A stretch of DNA of 53,647 bases from Nitriliruptoraceae bacterium (GCA_007133465.1 SLMP01000050.1:1-53647), one strand, 5' to 3'. Positions 8,835 through 17,973 are shown, numbered from the stretch's first letter. Notes: generated by a model not told the origin, from the letters alone. Numbers and translations: made by a program.

Positions 8835-9281
8835 TCAGCCCTCGGGGCTGGCCGCCGGTTGCCCGCCCATGACCTCTTCGGCCGCCGCCAGGACGTCGGA
8901 GGGCAGCCGCACGGCGTCGACGAGCCGCCCTCCGGCCGCCCGGACCTCCGCCGCGACCCCCACGGCCCAGACGTGCTCGACGACCAGCAGCAGGGCGGTG
9001 GATCCCGGCTCGAGCGTCGCGACGACCTGGTCGATCGCTTCGGCGTTGGGCACGCCCACCGCCGTGTGCCCGACGATGTCCGCGACGACGTCCCCGACGT
9101 CCTGGAACGACGCGATCTGCGTGACCTCGGGCGGCCCCTCGTGCGGACGGGTCACGGTCATCCCGCTGATGACCCGGATGTCACCGATCTCCCTCATCGC
9201 GGCGAGGGCGACCTCGACGCCCTCGGGCACCTCCTCGCCGGGGAAGGCCACCACCAGCACCTCGAGCGGACCGCGCTCCAC
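8835..9281 (-). CDS. DUF6325-family protein
   Basis: A 148-residue soluble alpha/beta protein resembling the actinobacterial DUF6325 family: N-terminal LEVLVVAFPG, an internal IRVISGMTVTR segment, and ALLLVVEHVWA followed by AEVRAAGGRLVDA. The biochemical role of the family is unknown. Members are often found beside envelope or stress genes. No signal peptide or membrane segment is visible. It lies alone between a convergent thioesterase and a 187-bp divergent gap that contains an 8-bp stem hairpin. Confidence 0.78.
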   Translation of the reverse strand: MERGPLEVLVVAFPGEEVPEGVEVALAAMREIGDIRVISGMTVTRPHEGPPEVTQIASFQDVGDVVADIVGHTAVGVPNAEAIDQVVATLEPGSTALLLVVEHVWAVGVAAEVRAAGGRLVDAVRLPSDVLAAAEEVMGGQPAASPEG

Positions 9282-9303
9282 GTGTCACCTCTCCGGGTCG
9301 GCA

Positions 9304-9324
9304 ACGGCCGGTGGCGCCGGCCGT
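9304..9324. other. Inverted repeat in the DUF6325 upstream region
   Basis: ACGGCCGG and CCGGCCGT form an 8-bp perfect stem around a 5-nt loop, 23 bases upstream of the minus-strand DUF6325 start. It could be an operator or a 5' leader hairpin. No more can be said. Confidence 0.4.
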
Positions 9325-9468
9325 GCTCACCAGTCAAGCGGAGCCGCCGCAGGCGTGCAGCGTCCGGTCGTCGGCGGACCTTGCGCCCGGCCGGCGGGGA
9401 CGCTCGGCTCTGGCCGGGACGGGCCGCAGGCGGCACGCTGTCGGTGCGTGACGAGCGGAGGGAGCACG

Positions 9469-9705
9469 GTGCGTCTGGCCTCGCGGCGGCGTGGCAGCCA
9501 TCTCGTCGACGACCTGGGACTGGTCGGCTGTCCCCGCCGGGGCAGCGACGTCCCCGTCTCGGTCTGCCTGCGGTGTCCGGCGCTGCGGAGCACGGTCGCC
9601 GACGACGCCGGCCGGGTGCGGGAGATCCGCTGTCGCGACGGTGCCGAGCTCCGCAGCCCGTACGGCCCCCGGCTGCCGGGGCGGCGCATGCTGCGGCGCA
9701 GGTGA
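9469..9705 (+). CDS. Small Cys-containing protein coupled to a DNA glycosylase
   Basis: A 78-residue unrecognised protein. The GTG at 9469 has a strong GGAGGGA site six bases upstream, and its TGA overlaps the GTG of the mug-like gene (GTGA). Together these support real translation. Four cysteines are arranged GCPR...CLRCP...RCRDG, which could form a small zinc knuckle, and the ends are Arg-rich. A nucleic-acid-associated accessory role is only suggested by the neighbour. It could still be a spurious ORF in GC-rich DNA. Confidence 0.55.
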   Translation: MRLASRRRGSHLVDDLGLVGCPRRGSDVPVSVCLRCPALRSTVADDAGRVREIRCRDGAELRSPYGPRLPGRRMLRRR

Positions 9706-10292
9706 GGGTGGTGGGGTTCACCCGGGCGGAGCTCGAGCGGTACCGGGGCCACACGGTCCCGGACCTGGTCGGTGACACCCCGCCCCGCCTCGTGGTGGTC
9801 GGCATCAACCCTGGACTGTGGACCGCGGCGACCCGAACCCACTTCGCCCACCCGAGCAACCGGTTCTACCCCGCCCTGCACCGCGCCGGCATCACGCGGC
9901 ACGAGCTGGACCGGGTGGCCGGGTTGCGCGACGCCGACCGCGACGAGTTGCTCGGGCGCGGGCTCGCGATCACCAACGTGGTCGCCCGGGCCACGGCACG
10001 CGCCGCGGAGCTGAGCACCGCCGAACTCCAGGCGGGAGCCGACGCCCTGCGGGCACGCCTCCGGCGGTGGCAGCCCGCCGTGGTCGCGATGGCGGGCGTC
10101 ACCACCTACCGGGTGGCGTTCGAGCGCCCTCGTACCCGTCTGGGCGAGCAGGCCGAGACGCTCGAGGGCGCCGCCCTGTGGGTGGTCCCGAACCCCAGCG
10201 GGCTCAACGCCCACGAGACGATCGACAGTCTCGCCCGGTGGTACGCGGCGGTGGCGCGCGCGGCGGGCATCGTGTTGCACGACCGCGACTGA
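9702..10292 (+). CDS. mug: Mug-type G/U(T) mismatch-specific DNA glycosylase
   Basis: Removes uracil (and related bases) opposite guanine in the base-excision pathway. The 196-residue protein carries both uracil-glycosylase superfamily motifs in Mug form: GINPGL at 34-39, with Asn36 as the water-activating residue, and NPSGLN at 164-169, the Mug-type strand-insertion motif. FAHPSNRFYPALH (48-60) is also typical of the family. The GTG start at 9702 was chosen because it overlaps the stop of the small Cys protein and leaves the motifs at Mug-like distances. Confidence 0.93.
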   Translation: MRVVGFTRAELERYRGHTVPDLVGDTPPRLVVVGINPGLWTAATRTHFAHPSNRFYPALHRAGITRHELDRVAGLRDADRDELLGRGLAITNVVARATARAAELSTAELQAGADALRARLRRWQPAVVAMAGVTTYRVAFERPRTRLGEQAETLEGAALWVVPNPSGLNAHETIDSLARWYAAVARAAGIVLHDRD

Positions 10293-10340
10293 CGGTGGTG
10301 GCGGTGCGCCACACGGCCGCCGGTGCATGCCCGGGCAGGC

Positions 10341-10823
10341 TCAGGGCACGAGCGGCAGCCCGCCCCCGCCCCGCTTCGGATCGACCGCGCCGAAGACGTC
10401 GCCGACCGCCGGCAACGCGTCGACGGCGTGCTGCAAGGGGTGCAGGAACGGCAGCGCGGTCGGGTCGAGCTCCTGGTCGGGGACGAACTCGTCGAGGTCG
10501 CCGTCCTCGGCGAAGCGCGACGCCGTCAGGTGGGGCGCGTGGCGGCGAGCCCCGTAGACCACCACGACGACGTCCTCCCCCCCGGCGTCCGCCTCCGCCA
10601 CGAACCCCCAGCACGGCACCTGGTCGGTCGAGATGCGGTCGTGCGCGAGCTGTGCCAGGACGGTGTGGCGCTCCTCGTCGGTGGCCGGCAGGTCCGGCAG
10701 CGTCACGAGGGCTGTGCGCTCCGGCCCGGGCAGCACCACGGTCGGCGGCAGCGGCCGACCCTTCTGCCGCACGAGGTCGAGCGCCGCCTGCTGACAGACG
10801 TACCGGAGCTCCTCGAACTGCAC
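10341..10823 (-). CDS. Conserved-looking hypothetical protein downstream of ilvD
   Basis: A 160-residue acidic protein that I do not recognise. The start is a GTG at 10823 with GGGAGG a few bases upstream; an upstream in-frame GTG gives about six more residues. The N-terminal half is helical (EELRYVCQQAALDLVRQ), the middle has a strand-rich TALVTLPDLPATDEE and a run of five Val (EDVVVVVYG), and the C-terminus ends in a GGGG stretch. There is no signal peptide. It starts 26 bases after ilvD on the same strand, so co-transcription is likely, but no link to branched-chain amino-acid synthesis is shown. Confidence 0.65.
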   Translation of the reverse strand: MQFEELRYVCQQAALDLVRQKGRPLPPTVVLPGPERTALVTLPDLPATDEERHTVLAQLAHDRISTDQVPCWGFVAEADAGGEDVVVVVYGARRHAPHLTASRFAEDGDLDEFVPDQELDPTALPFLHPLQHAVDALPAVGDVFGAVDPKRGGGGLPLVP

Positions 10824-10849
10824 CTCTGCCTCCCGATCGCCGTGGTTCG

Positions 10850-12532
10850 CTACACGCTCGTGGTCGCACCCTCGGAGGCGGAGGTCACGGTCCGGGCGTA
10901 CTTCGCGAGCACCCCCCGCGTGTAGCGCGGGGGCAGCGGCGTCCACGCGGACCGTCGACGGGCCACCTCGGCGTCGTCGACGAGCAGATCGATCGAGCGG
11001 GCCGGGACGTCGATCCGGACCCGGTCGCCCTCCTGCACCATGGCGATCGGTCCACCGTCGGTCGCCTCAGGGGCGACGTGGCCGATGCAGAAGCCGTGCG
11101 TCGCACCGGAGAACCGGCCGTCGGTGAGCAGCGCCACCGTCGACCCGAGCCCGGCGCCCTTCACCGCCGAGGTCACCGCCAGCATCTCGCGCATCCCGGG
11201 GCCGCCCTTGGGGCCCTCGTAGCGGATGACGATGACGTCACCGTCCCGGATCTGCCCGGTGAGCACGGCCGCCATCGCGCCGTCCTCGCCGTCGAAGACC
11301 CGTGCCGGTCCCTCGAACTCGTGCTGCTCCGGGGGGATCCCCGCGACCTTCACCACCGCGCCGTCGGGCGCCAGGGACCCGCGGAGGATCGCCAGGCCAC
11401 CGTCGGCGTGGATCGGGTCGGACAGCTCGCGCACCACCTCGCCGTCGGGGGCGGGCACGTCCATCGCCTCGAGTTCCTCGCCGATCGAGCGGCCGGAGAC
11501 GGTCAGCGCCTCACCGTGCAACAGCCCCGCATCGAGCAACTCCTTGAGGACCACCGGGATCCCGCCGATGCGGTCGAGGTCGGTCATCACGAACCGGCCG
11601 CCCGGCTTGGTGTCCGCGATGTGCGGCACCCGCCGCCCGATGCGGTCGAAGTCGTCGAGCGCCAGCGGCACCTCGGCCTCGCGGGCGATCGCCAGCAGGT
11701 GCAGCACCGCGTTGGTCGAGCCGCCGACGGCCATGACGACCGCGATCGCGTTCTCCAGGGCGTCGCGGGTGACGATGCGGCGTGCCGACAGGCCGGTCTC
11801 GAGCAGCCCGAGGACCGCCTCACCGGAGCGGCGAGCGAAGTGGTCGCGGCGCGGGTCGGGCGCCGGCGGGGTGGACGAGCCGAGCAGCGCCATGCCCATC
11901 GCCTCGATCGCCGAGGCCATCGTGTTGGCCGTGAACATCCCCCCGCAGGCACCTTCGGACGGGCAGGCGGCCCGCTCGATCGCCGTGAGCTCCGCATCGT
12001 CGATCGTGCCGCGTCCGCGGGCGCCGACGGCCTCGAAGACGTCCTGGATGGTGATGTCGCGTCCCGCGTGGCGGCCGGGCAGGATCGAGCCGGCGTAGAG
12101 GAACACGCTCGGGACGTCCAGCCGGACGGCGGCCATGACCATGCCGGGTAGCGACTTGTCGCACCCGGCGAAGGTGACCATCCCGTCCAGCCGTTCGGCG
12201 TGCATCACCGTCTCCACCGAGTCGGCGATCACCTCGCGGGACACGAGCGAGGCGCGCATGCCCTCGTGGCCCATCGAGATGCCGTCGGAGACCGCGATGG
12301 TGCCGAACTCGATCGGGAACCCGCCGGCGTCACGAACGCCTTGCTTCGCCTGCTTGGCGAGCCGGTCGAGCGGGAGGTTGCAGGGGGTGACCTCGTTCCA
12401 CGACGAGGCGATGCCGACCTGCGGCTTGCCCCAGTCGTCGTCGGTCATCCCGATCGCGCGCAGCATGGCGCGGGCCGGGGCGCGCTCGTAGCCCTCGGTG
12501 ACGTCGCGGCTGCGGTGTCTCGGGTCGGCCAT
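10850..12532 (-). CDS. ilvD: Dihydroxy-acid dehydratase
   Basis: Dehydrates 2,3-dihydroxy-3-methyl-butanoate and -pentanoate to the 2-oxoacid precursors of valine, leucine and isoleucine. The 560 residues match IlvD length. Cys51 (TPCNLPL), Cys124 (GCDKSLPGM) and Cys196 ([12 protein letters not shown]) occupy the three iron-sulfur ligand positions, a set typical of the [2Fe-2S] type. The ATG at 12532 is clear. No other ilv gene is in the window. A small unknown gene follows on the same strand. Confidence 0.97.
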   Translation of the reverse strand: MADPRHRSRDVTEGYERAPARAMLRAIGMTDDDWGKPQVGIASSWNEVTPCNLPLDRLAKQAKQGVRDAGGFPIEFGTIAVSDGISMGHEGMRASLVSREVIADSVETVMHAERLDGMVTFAGCDKSLPGMVMAAVRLDVPSVFLYAGSILPGRHAGRDITIQDVFEAVGARGRGTIDDAELTAIERAACPSEGACGGMFTANTMASAIEAMGMALLGSSTPPAPDPRRDHFARRSGEAVLGLLETGLSARRIVTRDALENAIAVVMAVGGSTNAVLHLLAIAREAEVPLALDDFDRIGRRVPHIADTKPGGRFVMTDLDRIGGIPVVLKELLDAGLLHGEALTVSGRSIGEELEAMDVPAPDGEVVRELSDPIHADGGLAILRGSLAPDGAVVKVAGIPPEQHEFEGPARVFDGEDGAMAAVLTGQIRDGDVIVIRYEGPKGGPGMREMLAVTSAVKGAGLGSTVALLTDGRFSGATHGFCIGHVAPEATDGGPIAMVQEGDRVRIDVPARSIDLLVDDAEVARRRSAWTPLPPRYTRGVLAKYARTVTSASEGATTSV

Positions 12533-12680
12533 CGTCGGTGCTCCTGTCGGCTGCCGGTCGCACGGTAGGGCAGCCGTGCCGGGACCGGGAACCGGACCCG
12601 CGCGCGCCGTTCGCTAGCGTCCATGCCTGCGCCGGGGTCGCGAGAGCCGACGGCGGGAAGGAACCGAGGTGGAGGACCAC

Positions 12681-13187
12681 ATGGCCGACGTCGGGGCACG
12701 GCTCCGGGCCGGTGAGACCCTCGCGCCGGCCGACCTCGAGCCCTTCGCCTCGGACGCGGACGTGTTCGGCGGGAAGACGCTCGGGCTCGTCTGGGACGGG
12801 TTGGCACTCGACCGGGTGACCGCCCACCTCGACTGCGACGAGCGTCACCACCAGCCGTACGGCATCGTCCACGGCGGGGTCTGGTGCGCGGTCGTGGAGT
12901 CGCTCGCCTCGCTCGGCGCAGCGCTGCGAGCGGTCGCCGCGGGTGGCGTGGTCGTCGGGGTGTCGAACAGCACCGACTTCCTGCGGCCGCACCGGACGGG
13001 CCGGGTCGACGCCGTCGGGGAGCCGCTGCACGTCGGTCGGACGCAGCAGCTGTGGCAGGTCGTGCTGACCCGCGCCGAGGACGGCAAGGTCGTGGCCCGT
13101 GGACAGGTCCGCCTGCAACAGCTCCCCGCCGACCGCGAGCTGGCGGGCCGGGCGCCGGGCGCACCCAGCGGCGGCGATCCGACCTGA
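12681..13187 (+). CDS. Hotdog-fold (PaaI/YbgC-like) thioesterase
   Basis: Probable acyl-CoA thioesterase of 168 residues. HGGVWCAVVESLAS (64-77) is the catalytic helix, with Glu73 in the position of the usual acid, preceded by HHQPYGIV. The second half (VGVSNSTDFLRPHRTG) fits the family core. The ATG at 12681 has GGAGG five bases upstream; a GTG four codons earlier (12669) with AAGGA is an alternative. It starts a same-strand run with an LLM oxidoreductase 28 bases downstream. Confidence 0.86.
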   Translation: MADVGARLRAGETLAPADLEPFASDADVFGGKTLGLVWDGLALDRVTAHLDCDERHHQPYGIVHGGVWCAVVESLASLGAALRAVAAGGVVVGVSNSTDFLRPHRTGRVDAVGEPLHVGRTQQLWQVVLTRAEDGKVVARGQVRLQQLPADRELAGRAPGAPSGGDPT

Positions 13188-13215
13188 GCGGCGGCCCGCA
13201 CCGGAGGAGTCGGAC

Positions 13216-14229
13216 ATGAAGGTCGATGCGGTCACGTACGGGCACCCGCTGGCGGCGACGGGGGCGGAGGCAGCCGCCGCGCAGGCTCGCGGCTACGACG
13301 GGTGGTTCGTCTCCGAGACGACCCACGACCCGCTGCTCGCGTGCGTCGCGGCCGGGCTCGCCACCGAGGGGTTGGAGATCGGCACGGCGATCGCGGTCGC
13401 GTTCCCCCGCAGCCCGATGCACGTCGCCTACGCCGCCCACGACCTGCAGGCCCTGACGGGTGGACGCTTCGTCCTCGGGCTCGGCACACAGATCCGGCCG
13501 CACGTCGAGCGACGCTTCAGCGCCACCTGGTCCAAGCCGGCGGCGCGGATGCGCGAGTACGTCCAGGCGCTGCGCGCGATCTGGCATGCCTGGGCGACGG
13601 GGGAGCGGCTCGCGTTCGAGGGCGAGTTCTACCGGCACACCCTGATGACCCCGTTCTTCACCCCCGACGAGCACGGCCACGGGCCGCCGGCGGTCTGGCT
13701 CGCGGCGGTCGGCCCCCGGATGACCGAGGTGACCGGTGAGGTCGCGGACGGCCTGCTGTGCCACGGCTTCAGCACCGCGCGGTACCTCGAGGAGGTCACC
13801 CTGCCGCGGCTCGCCGCCGGGGCCACGACGGCCGGTCGCGATCGTCGCGACGTGGAGGTGGTCCAGCCCGTCTTCGTCGTCACCGGCGACACCGACGAGC
13901 AGCGTGCGGCGGCCGAGGCGATGGTGAAGGGCCAGCTCGCCTTCTACGGGTCGACCCCGGCGTACCGCGGGGTGCTCGACCTGCACGGTTGGGGTGAGCT
14001 CCACGAGGAACTGCACCGCCGGTCGCGTGCCGACGAGTGGACCAGCATGCCCGACCTGATCGACGAGGAGGTCCTGCGCACCTTCGCCGTCGTGGCGGAC
14101 CCGCCCGACGTCGGCGCGGCGATCCGCGAGCGGTACGGCCAACTGGTGGATCGCGTCAGCCTCGCGACCAGCTACGCGTTCGGCGAGGACGGCTGGCAGG
14201 CGCTGCTCGCGGACCTGCGGCGCGACTGA
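13216..14229 (+). CDS. LLM-class (luciferase-like) flavin/F420-dependent oxidoreductase
   Basis: A 337-residue single-domain TIM-barrel enzyme. The substrate is not identifiable. Characteristic segments are the N-terminal GYDGWFVSETTHDPL, EIGTAIAVAFPRSP, the GGRFVLGLGTQI turn that contacts the cofactor, and PPAVWLAAVGPRMTEV in the second half. The sequence resembles the F420-dependent branch seen in mycobacteria and other actinobacteria. The presence of npdG at 51119 makes F420 use plausible. The ATG follows GGAGGAG at 7-nt spacing. Neighbours (thioesterase, EamA exporter) suggest a small catabolic or detoxifying cluster, which is inference. Confidence 0.86.
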   Translation: MKVDAVTYGHPLAATGAEAAAAQARGYDGWFVSETTHDPLLACVAAGLATEGLEIGTAIAVAFPRSPMHVAYAAHDLQALTGGRFVLGLGTQIRPHVERRFSATWSKPAARMREYVQALRAIWHAWATGERLAFEGEFYRHTLMTPFFTPDEHGHGPPAVWLAAVGPRMTEVTGEVADGLLCHGFSTARYLEEVTLPRLAAGATTAGRDRRDVEVVQPVFVVTGDTDEQRAAAEAMVKGQLAFYGSTPAYRGVLDLHGWGELHEELHRRSRADEWTSMPDLIDEEVLRTFAVVADPPDVGAAIRERYGQLVDRVSLATSYAFGEDGWQALLADLRRD

Positions 14230-14232
14230 CCG

Positions 14233-15135
14233 ATGGCCGCACGGGGGGCGGCGGCGAGCGTGCTGGCGGCCGCGGTGCTGTGGGGCACGATCGGCACCGC
14301 GCAGGAGCTCGGAGCCCCCGATGCGGCCCCGCCGACGGTGGCCGCGTTGCGCAGCCTGGCCGGCGGGGCGCTGCTCGTGGTGGTCGTCGTCGCGGCGCGG
14401 CGGTGGCACCAGCTGGTGGCGGTGCTGCGTCACACCCCGGGCCCGTTCGCGGTCGCGGCCGTGGCGATCACGACCTTCCAGCTCGGCTACTTCGCGGGGA
14501 TCCGCCTCGGCGGGGTCGCGATCGGCACCCTGGTCGCGATCGGCAGCTCGCCCGCCTTCGCCGGATCGTTCGCGTGGGCGCTCGGTCGCCCCCCCGGCGT
14601 CCGCTGGGTGGTGGGCACGGCCGCGACCGTCGCCGGCGCGGCGGCCCTGCTGCTCGGTGGTGGCGCGGCGGGCACGACCCCCCTCGGTCTCGTGGCGTCC
14701 CTGCTGGCGGGGGCCTCGTTCGCCACCTACGCGCTGGCGTCGAAGCGGCTGCTCGAGCGGGGCATGGCGGGGATCCCGGTGATGGCGGCGGTCTTCACCA
14801 CCTCGGGGCTGGTGCTGCTGCCCGCGGTCGTGGTGGCCGACGCCACGTGGATCGCGACCCCGCCCGGCGCCGCCGCCGTCGCCTGGATGGCGGTCGCCGG
14901 CACCGCGGCCGCCTACACCCTCTTCGCGCGGGGGCTCGACGGGGTCGACGCACCGACCGCCACCACCCTCAGCCTCGCCGAGCCGTTGACCGCGGCGCTG
15001 CTCGCCGTCACGGTGCTCGGCGAGCGGCTGGTGGGCTGGTCGGCGGTCGGTGCAGGGCTCCTGACGGTCGGGCTCGTCGTCGTGGCTGTCCTGCCGGGCA
15101 CGCCGGGCCGGCCGGCGCGGAGCCGACCGGGCTAG
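14233..15135 (+). CDS. EamA/DMT-family transporter
   Basis: A 300-residue integral membrane protein with about ten hydrophobic segments arranged as two EamA repeats (about 5-135 and 150-290). Members export amino acids, purines or other small metabolites; the substrate here is not predictable. Features include the N-terminal AAVLWGTIGTAQEL helix and, in the second repeat, GTAAAYTLFARGL followed by the conserved TTLSLAEPLTAALLA block near the C-terminus. It starts three bases after the LLM gene, so the two are almost certainly co-transcribed. Confidence 0.9.
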   Translation: MAARGAAASVLAAAVLWGTIGTAQELGAPDAAPPTVAALRSLAGGALLVVVVVAARRWHQLVAVLRHTPGPFAVAAVAITTFQLGYFAGIRLGGVAIGTLVAIGSSPAFAGSFAWALGRPPGVRWVVGTAATVAGAAALLLGGGAAGTTPLGLVASLLAGASFATYALASKRLLERGMAGIPVMAAVFTTSGLVLLPAVVVADATWIATPPGAAAVAWMAVAGTAAAYTLFARGLDGVDAPTATTLSLAEPLTAALLAVTVLGERLVGWSAVGAGLLTVGLVVVAVLPGTPGRPARSRPG

Positions 15136-15167
15136 GCTCGGGCCTGCCACGGAAGAGGGAGCGGGGC

Positions 15168-16124
15168 ATGGTCACGGTCGGGGTCGACCTCGGTGGTACC
15201 AACGTCTACGCCGTCGTGCTCGACGGGGACCAGGTGCGCGGACGGGCGAAGCTGCGGACCCCCGTGACCGGTGATCGCGGCGACGTCGTCGCGGTGATCG
15301 GCGCGGCGATCAAGGACGCGATCGCGGCGTCCGAGGGGGTCAAGGACAAGCACGTCACGGCCGTCGGTATCGGTACCCCCGGGGTCGTGATCGAGGGCAC
15401 CGTCGGCGGGGCGGCCAACGTGCCCGGGTTCGTGGAGCGCTTCTCCATCACGCAGGCCGTCGGTGAGATGTCCGGGTACCCGGTCCACGTCACCAACGAC
15501 GTCACCGCGGCCGCGATCGGGGAGCACCGGTTGGGCGCGGGCCAGGGCGTCGACCACCTGCTCGCGGTGTTCGTCGGCACCGGCGTCGGCGGCGGTCTGA
15601 TCCTGGGAGGCCGGCCGTACGAAGGTGGCTCCGGCGGGGCCGGGGAGTTCGGCCACATGGTGGTGCGCCAGGGGGGCGCGACCGCGCCCGGCAGCCCCCG
15701 GGGCAGCGTCGAGGCGTACGCCGGGCGCCGCGCGATCGAGCTCGCTGCGCAGCGGGCCCGCTCGGCCGGGACCCCGACGATCCTCTTCGACGTGATGGCG
15801 GAGAAGGGCAAGCCGAGGGTGACCTCCGGGGTCCTCAAGGAGGCCTACGACCGCGGGGACCCGCTGGTCGCCGACCTGATCGACGACGCGATCGAGGCCC
15901 TCGGGGCAGGGGTCGCGTCCGCGGTGAACCTCCTGGACGTCGATCGGGTGGTGCTCGGTGGCGGCCTCGCCGACAAGTTCGGTCCCCGTTTCCGCGCCCG
16001 CGTCGACGCCGCGATGCGCCCGAACCTGTTCCTGTTCCCGCCCCGGGTCGAGCTCGTCGGCGCGGCGCTGGGCGACGAGGGCGGTGCCATCGGCGCGGCC
16101 CTGCTCGCCTCCGAGGGCGGCTGA
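15168..16124 (+). CDS. ROK-family sugar kinase lacking the zinc-binding cysteines
   Basis: Probable glucokinase-like enzyme (318 residues) transferring phosphate from ATP to a hexose. The phosphate loop DLGGTN (7-12), the catalytic Asp111 in TNDVTAA, GTGVGGG (137-143) and ExGH (Glu160, His163) are all intact. The ROK zinc motif (CxCGxxGCxE) is replaced at 171-184 by a Ser/Pro/Gly-rich stretch with no Cys (GSPRGSVEAYAG); only the Glu survives. That could indicate a metal-free enzyme. The ATG follows a GGAAGAGGGAG run, 32 bases after the EamA gene. Confidence 0.88.
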   Translation: MVTVGVDLGGTNVYAVVLDGDQVRGRAKLRTPVTGDRGDVVAVIGAAIKDAIAASEGVKDKHVTAVGIGTPGVVIEGTVGGAANVPGFVERFSITQAVGEMSGYPVHVTNDVTAAAIGEHRLGAGQGVDHLLAVFVGTGVGGGLILGGRPYEGGSGGAGEFGHMVVRQGGATAPGSPRGSVEAYAGRRAIELAAQRARSAGTPTILFDVMAEKGKPRVTSGVLKEAYDRGDPLVADLIDDAIEALGAGVASAVNLLDVDRVVLGGGLADKFGPRFRARVDAAMRPNLFLFPPRVELVGAALGDEGGAIGAALLASEGG

Positions 16125-16274
16125 GGGCGCCTGAGGGACCCGGCGGGGCGTCGGTGGGCCCCATCGGGCGGCGCGACGCCGGGGCCGGCCAGGTTGGTCC
16201 GAGGGGTCCCGAGCTGGCACGCTGCCGGGTGACCCGGTGGTCGCGCCGGGGCCACTCGCCGAAGGAGTTCGTCC

Positions 16275-17906
16275 GTGTCCCACCTCGACCACGCCCGGAC
16301 CCTGGTCGCCGCGCTCGACGACGCGGTCGCGACCGCCACGTCCCACCTCGCGGCCGCCTGCGCGTCCGATGGCCGGATCAGCACCGCGCTGATCGACGAG
16401 CAGCAGTCGGTGGCCTACGACCTCGCCTCCGTGGCATCGGCGGTCGCGTCGGCTCGGCACCTGCTCGACTGGGGGGAGCGAGGCGAGACCGAGGCCCTGC
16501 TGGCGCTGGTCCACGCCGCCGACGTGGCCGTCGACCTCAAGGCCCGGGCGAGCGGGCGCGAGGCGGCCTGGGGACTGCCCGCCGACCTGCTGGTGGGTGA
16601 GGCGGAGGCGATCGCCGCGGGCCGCGACCCCGGCGTGCTCGACGACCTCGCGGCGCGCGTCCTCGCCACGGGCGAGGCCGGTGCCCGGCACCTGCCCGAG
16701 GACCTCGAGATGGTCCGGCAGACCTTCCGGCGCTTCGCCGAGGAGAAGGTCGCGCCGATCGCGGAGCATGTGCACCGCCAGGACGACGACATCCCGGAGG
16801 ACGTCATCAAGGGGCTCGCGGAGCTCGGCTGCTTCGCGCTGTCGATCCCGGAGGAGCACGGCGGGTTCGCCTCGGGCGGCGAGGACGAGCTGCTCAACAT
16901 GGTGCTGGTCACCGAGGAGCTCTCGCGTGGCTCCCTCGGCGTCGCCGGGTCGCTGATCACCCGGCCGGAGATCATCGGCACCGCGATCCTCAAGGGCGGC
17001 ACCGAGGAGCAGAAGGCCCGGTGGCTGCCCGCGATCGCCGCCGGCGAGAAGATGTGCGGGGTCGCCGTCACCGAGCCCGACTACGGCTCGGACGTCGCCG
17101 GGGTCAAGGCCACGGCGCGCCGCGACGGGGACGACTGGGTCATCGACGGCGTCAAGACGTGGTGCACCTTCGCGGGTCGCGCCGAGTACCTGTTGGTGCT
17201 CGCGCGGACCGACCCGGACCGCAGCCTCGGGCACCGTGGCCTCAGCCTGTTCGTGGTCGAGAAGCCGTCGTTCACCGGCCACGAGTGGCGCACGGAACAG
17301 CCCGGCGGTGGCCTCATGGACGCGCGTGCCATCCCCACGATCGGCTACCGCGGGATGCACTCGTTCGAGGTGTCGTTCGAGAACTGGCGGGTGCCCCACA
17401 CCGACCTGATCGGGATGGACGACGGCCTCGGGCGCGGCTTCTACCTGCAGATGCAGGCCTTCGCCAACGCCCGGCTGCAGACCGCGGCTCGGGCGCTCGG
17501 CGTCATGCAGGCCGCGCTCGAGGAGGCCGTGACCTACACCAAGCAACGTCACGTCTTCGGCACCCCGCTCGCCGACTACGAGCTCAGCCGCGCCAAGATC
17601 GCCCGGATGGCCGCGCTGATCGCGGCGTGCCGGGTGTTCTCCTTCGACGTCGCCCGCGGGTTGGCACGCGGCGACGAGGAGGCCCAGCTGGCCGCGTCGC
17701 AGGTGAAGCAGCTCAGCTGCCGCGTGAGCGAGTGGGTCACGCGTGAGGCCCAGCAGTTGCACGGCGGCTACGGCTACGCCGAGGAGTACGCGGTGTCGCG
17801 GCTGTTCGTCGACGCCCGGGTGCTGTCGATCTTCGAGGGCGCCGACGAGGTGCTGGCGCTGCGGGTGATCGCCCGCACGCTCCTCGCGGACGCGCTGCAG
17901 GGCTGA
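16275..17906 (+). CDS. mcd: (2S)-methylsuccinyl-CoA dehydrogenase
   Basis: FAD enzyme oxidising methylsuccinyl-CoA to mesaconyl-CoA in the ethylmalonyl-CoA pathway of acetate/C2 assimilation. Its 543 residues include a roughly 145-residue helical N-terminal extension that ordinary acyl-CoA dehydrogenases lack but Mcd has. Mcd-like blocks from memory of the family are AVTEPDYGSDVAGVK, KTWCTFAGRAEYL, TIGYRGMHSFEV and the C-terminal ARVLSIFEGADE, with Glu521 the likely base. No other pathway gene (ccr, ecm, mch) lies in the window. It stands alone in the plus direction with 150 bp upstream and a possible hairpin at its stop. Confidence 0.88.
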   Translation: MSHLDHARTLVAALDDAVATATSHLAAACASDGRISTALIDEQQSVAYDLASVASAVASARHLLDWGERGETEALLALVHAADVAVDLKARASGREAAWGLPADLLVGEAEAIAAGRDPGVLDDLAARVLATGEAGARHLPEDLEMVRQTFRRFAEEKVAPIAEHVHRQDDDIPEDVIKGLAELGCFALSIPEEHGGFASGGEDELLNMVLVTEELSRGSLGVAGSLITRPEIIGTAILKGGTEEQKARWLPAIAAGEKMCGVAVTEPDYGSDVAGVKATARRDGDDWVIDGVKTWCTFAGRAEYLLVLARTDPDRSLGHRGLSLFVVEKPSFTGHEWRTEQPGGGLMDARAIPTIGYRGMHSFEVSFENWRVPHTDLIGMDDGLGRGFYLQMQAFANARLQTAARALGVMQAALEEAVTYTKQRHVFGTPLADYELSRAKIARMAALIAACRVFSFDVARGLARGDEEAQLAASQVKQLSCRVSEWVTREAQQLHGGYGYAEEYAVSRLFVDARVLSIFEGADEVLALRVIARTLLADALQG

Positions 17907-17943
17907 CCGGCGGCTGCGGTCGACCGGCCATCACCCGCCGGTC
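17905..17943. terminator. Possible hairpin after mcd
   Basis: GACCGGCGG and CCGCCGGTC form a 9-bp stem with a loop of about 21 nt, beginning at the mcd stop codon. No U-tract follows. It may be a weak terminator ahead of the ABC transporter genes. Confidence 0.35.
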
Positions 17944-17973
17944 GCAGGCGCGTCGCCGCACGGCCTAGCCTCA

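Noticed and set aside
15132..17762. Long minus-strand open frame opposite the ROK and mcd genes
   Set aside because: It crosses two well-supported plus-strand genes and shows only the His/Gly/Asp-rich composition typical of antisense frames in high-GC DNA.
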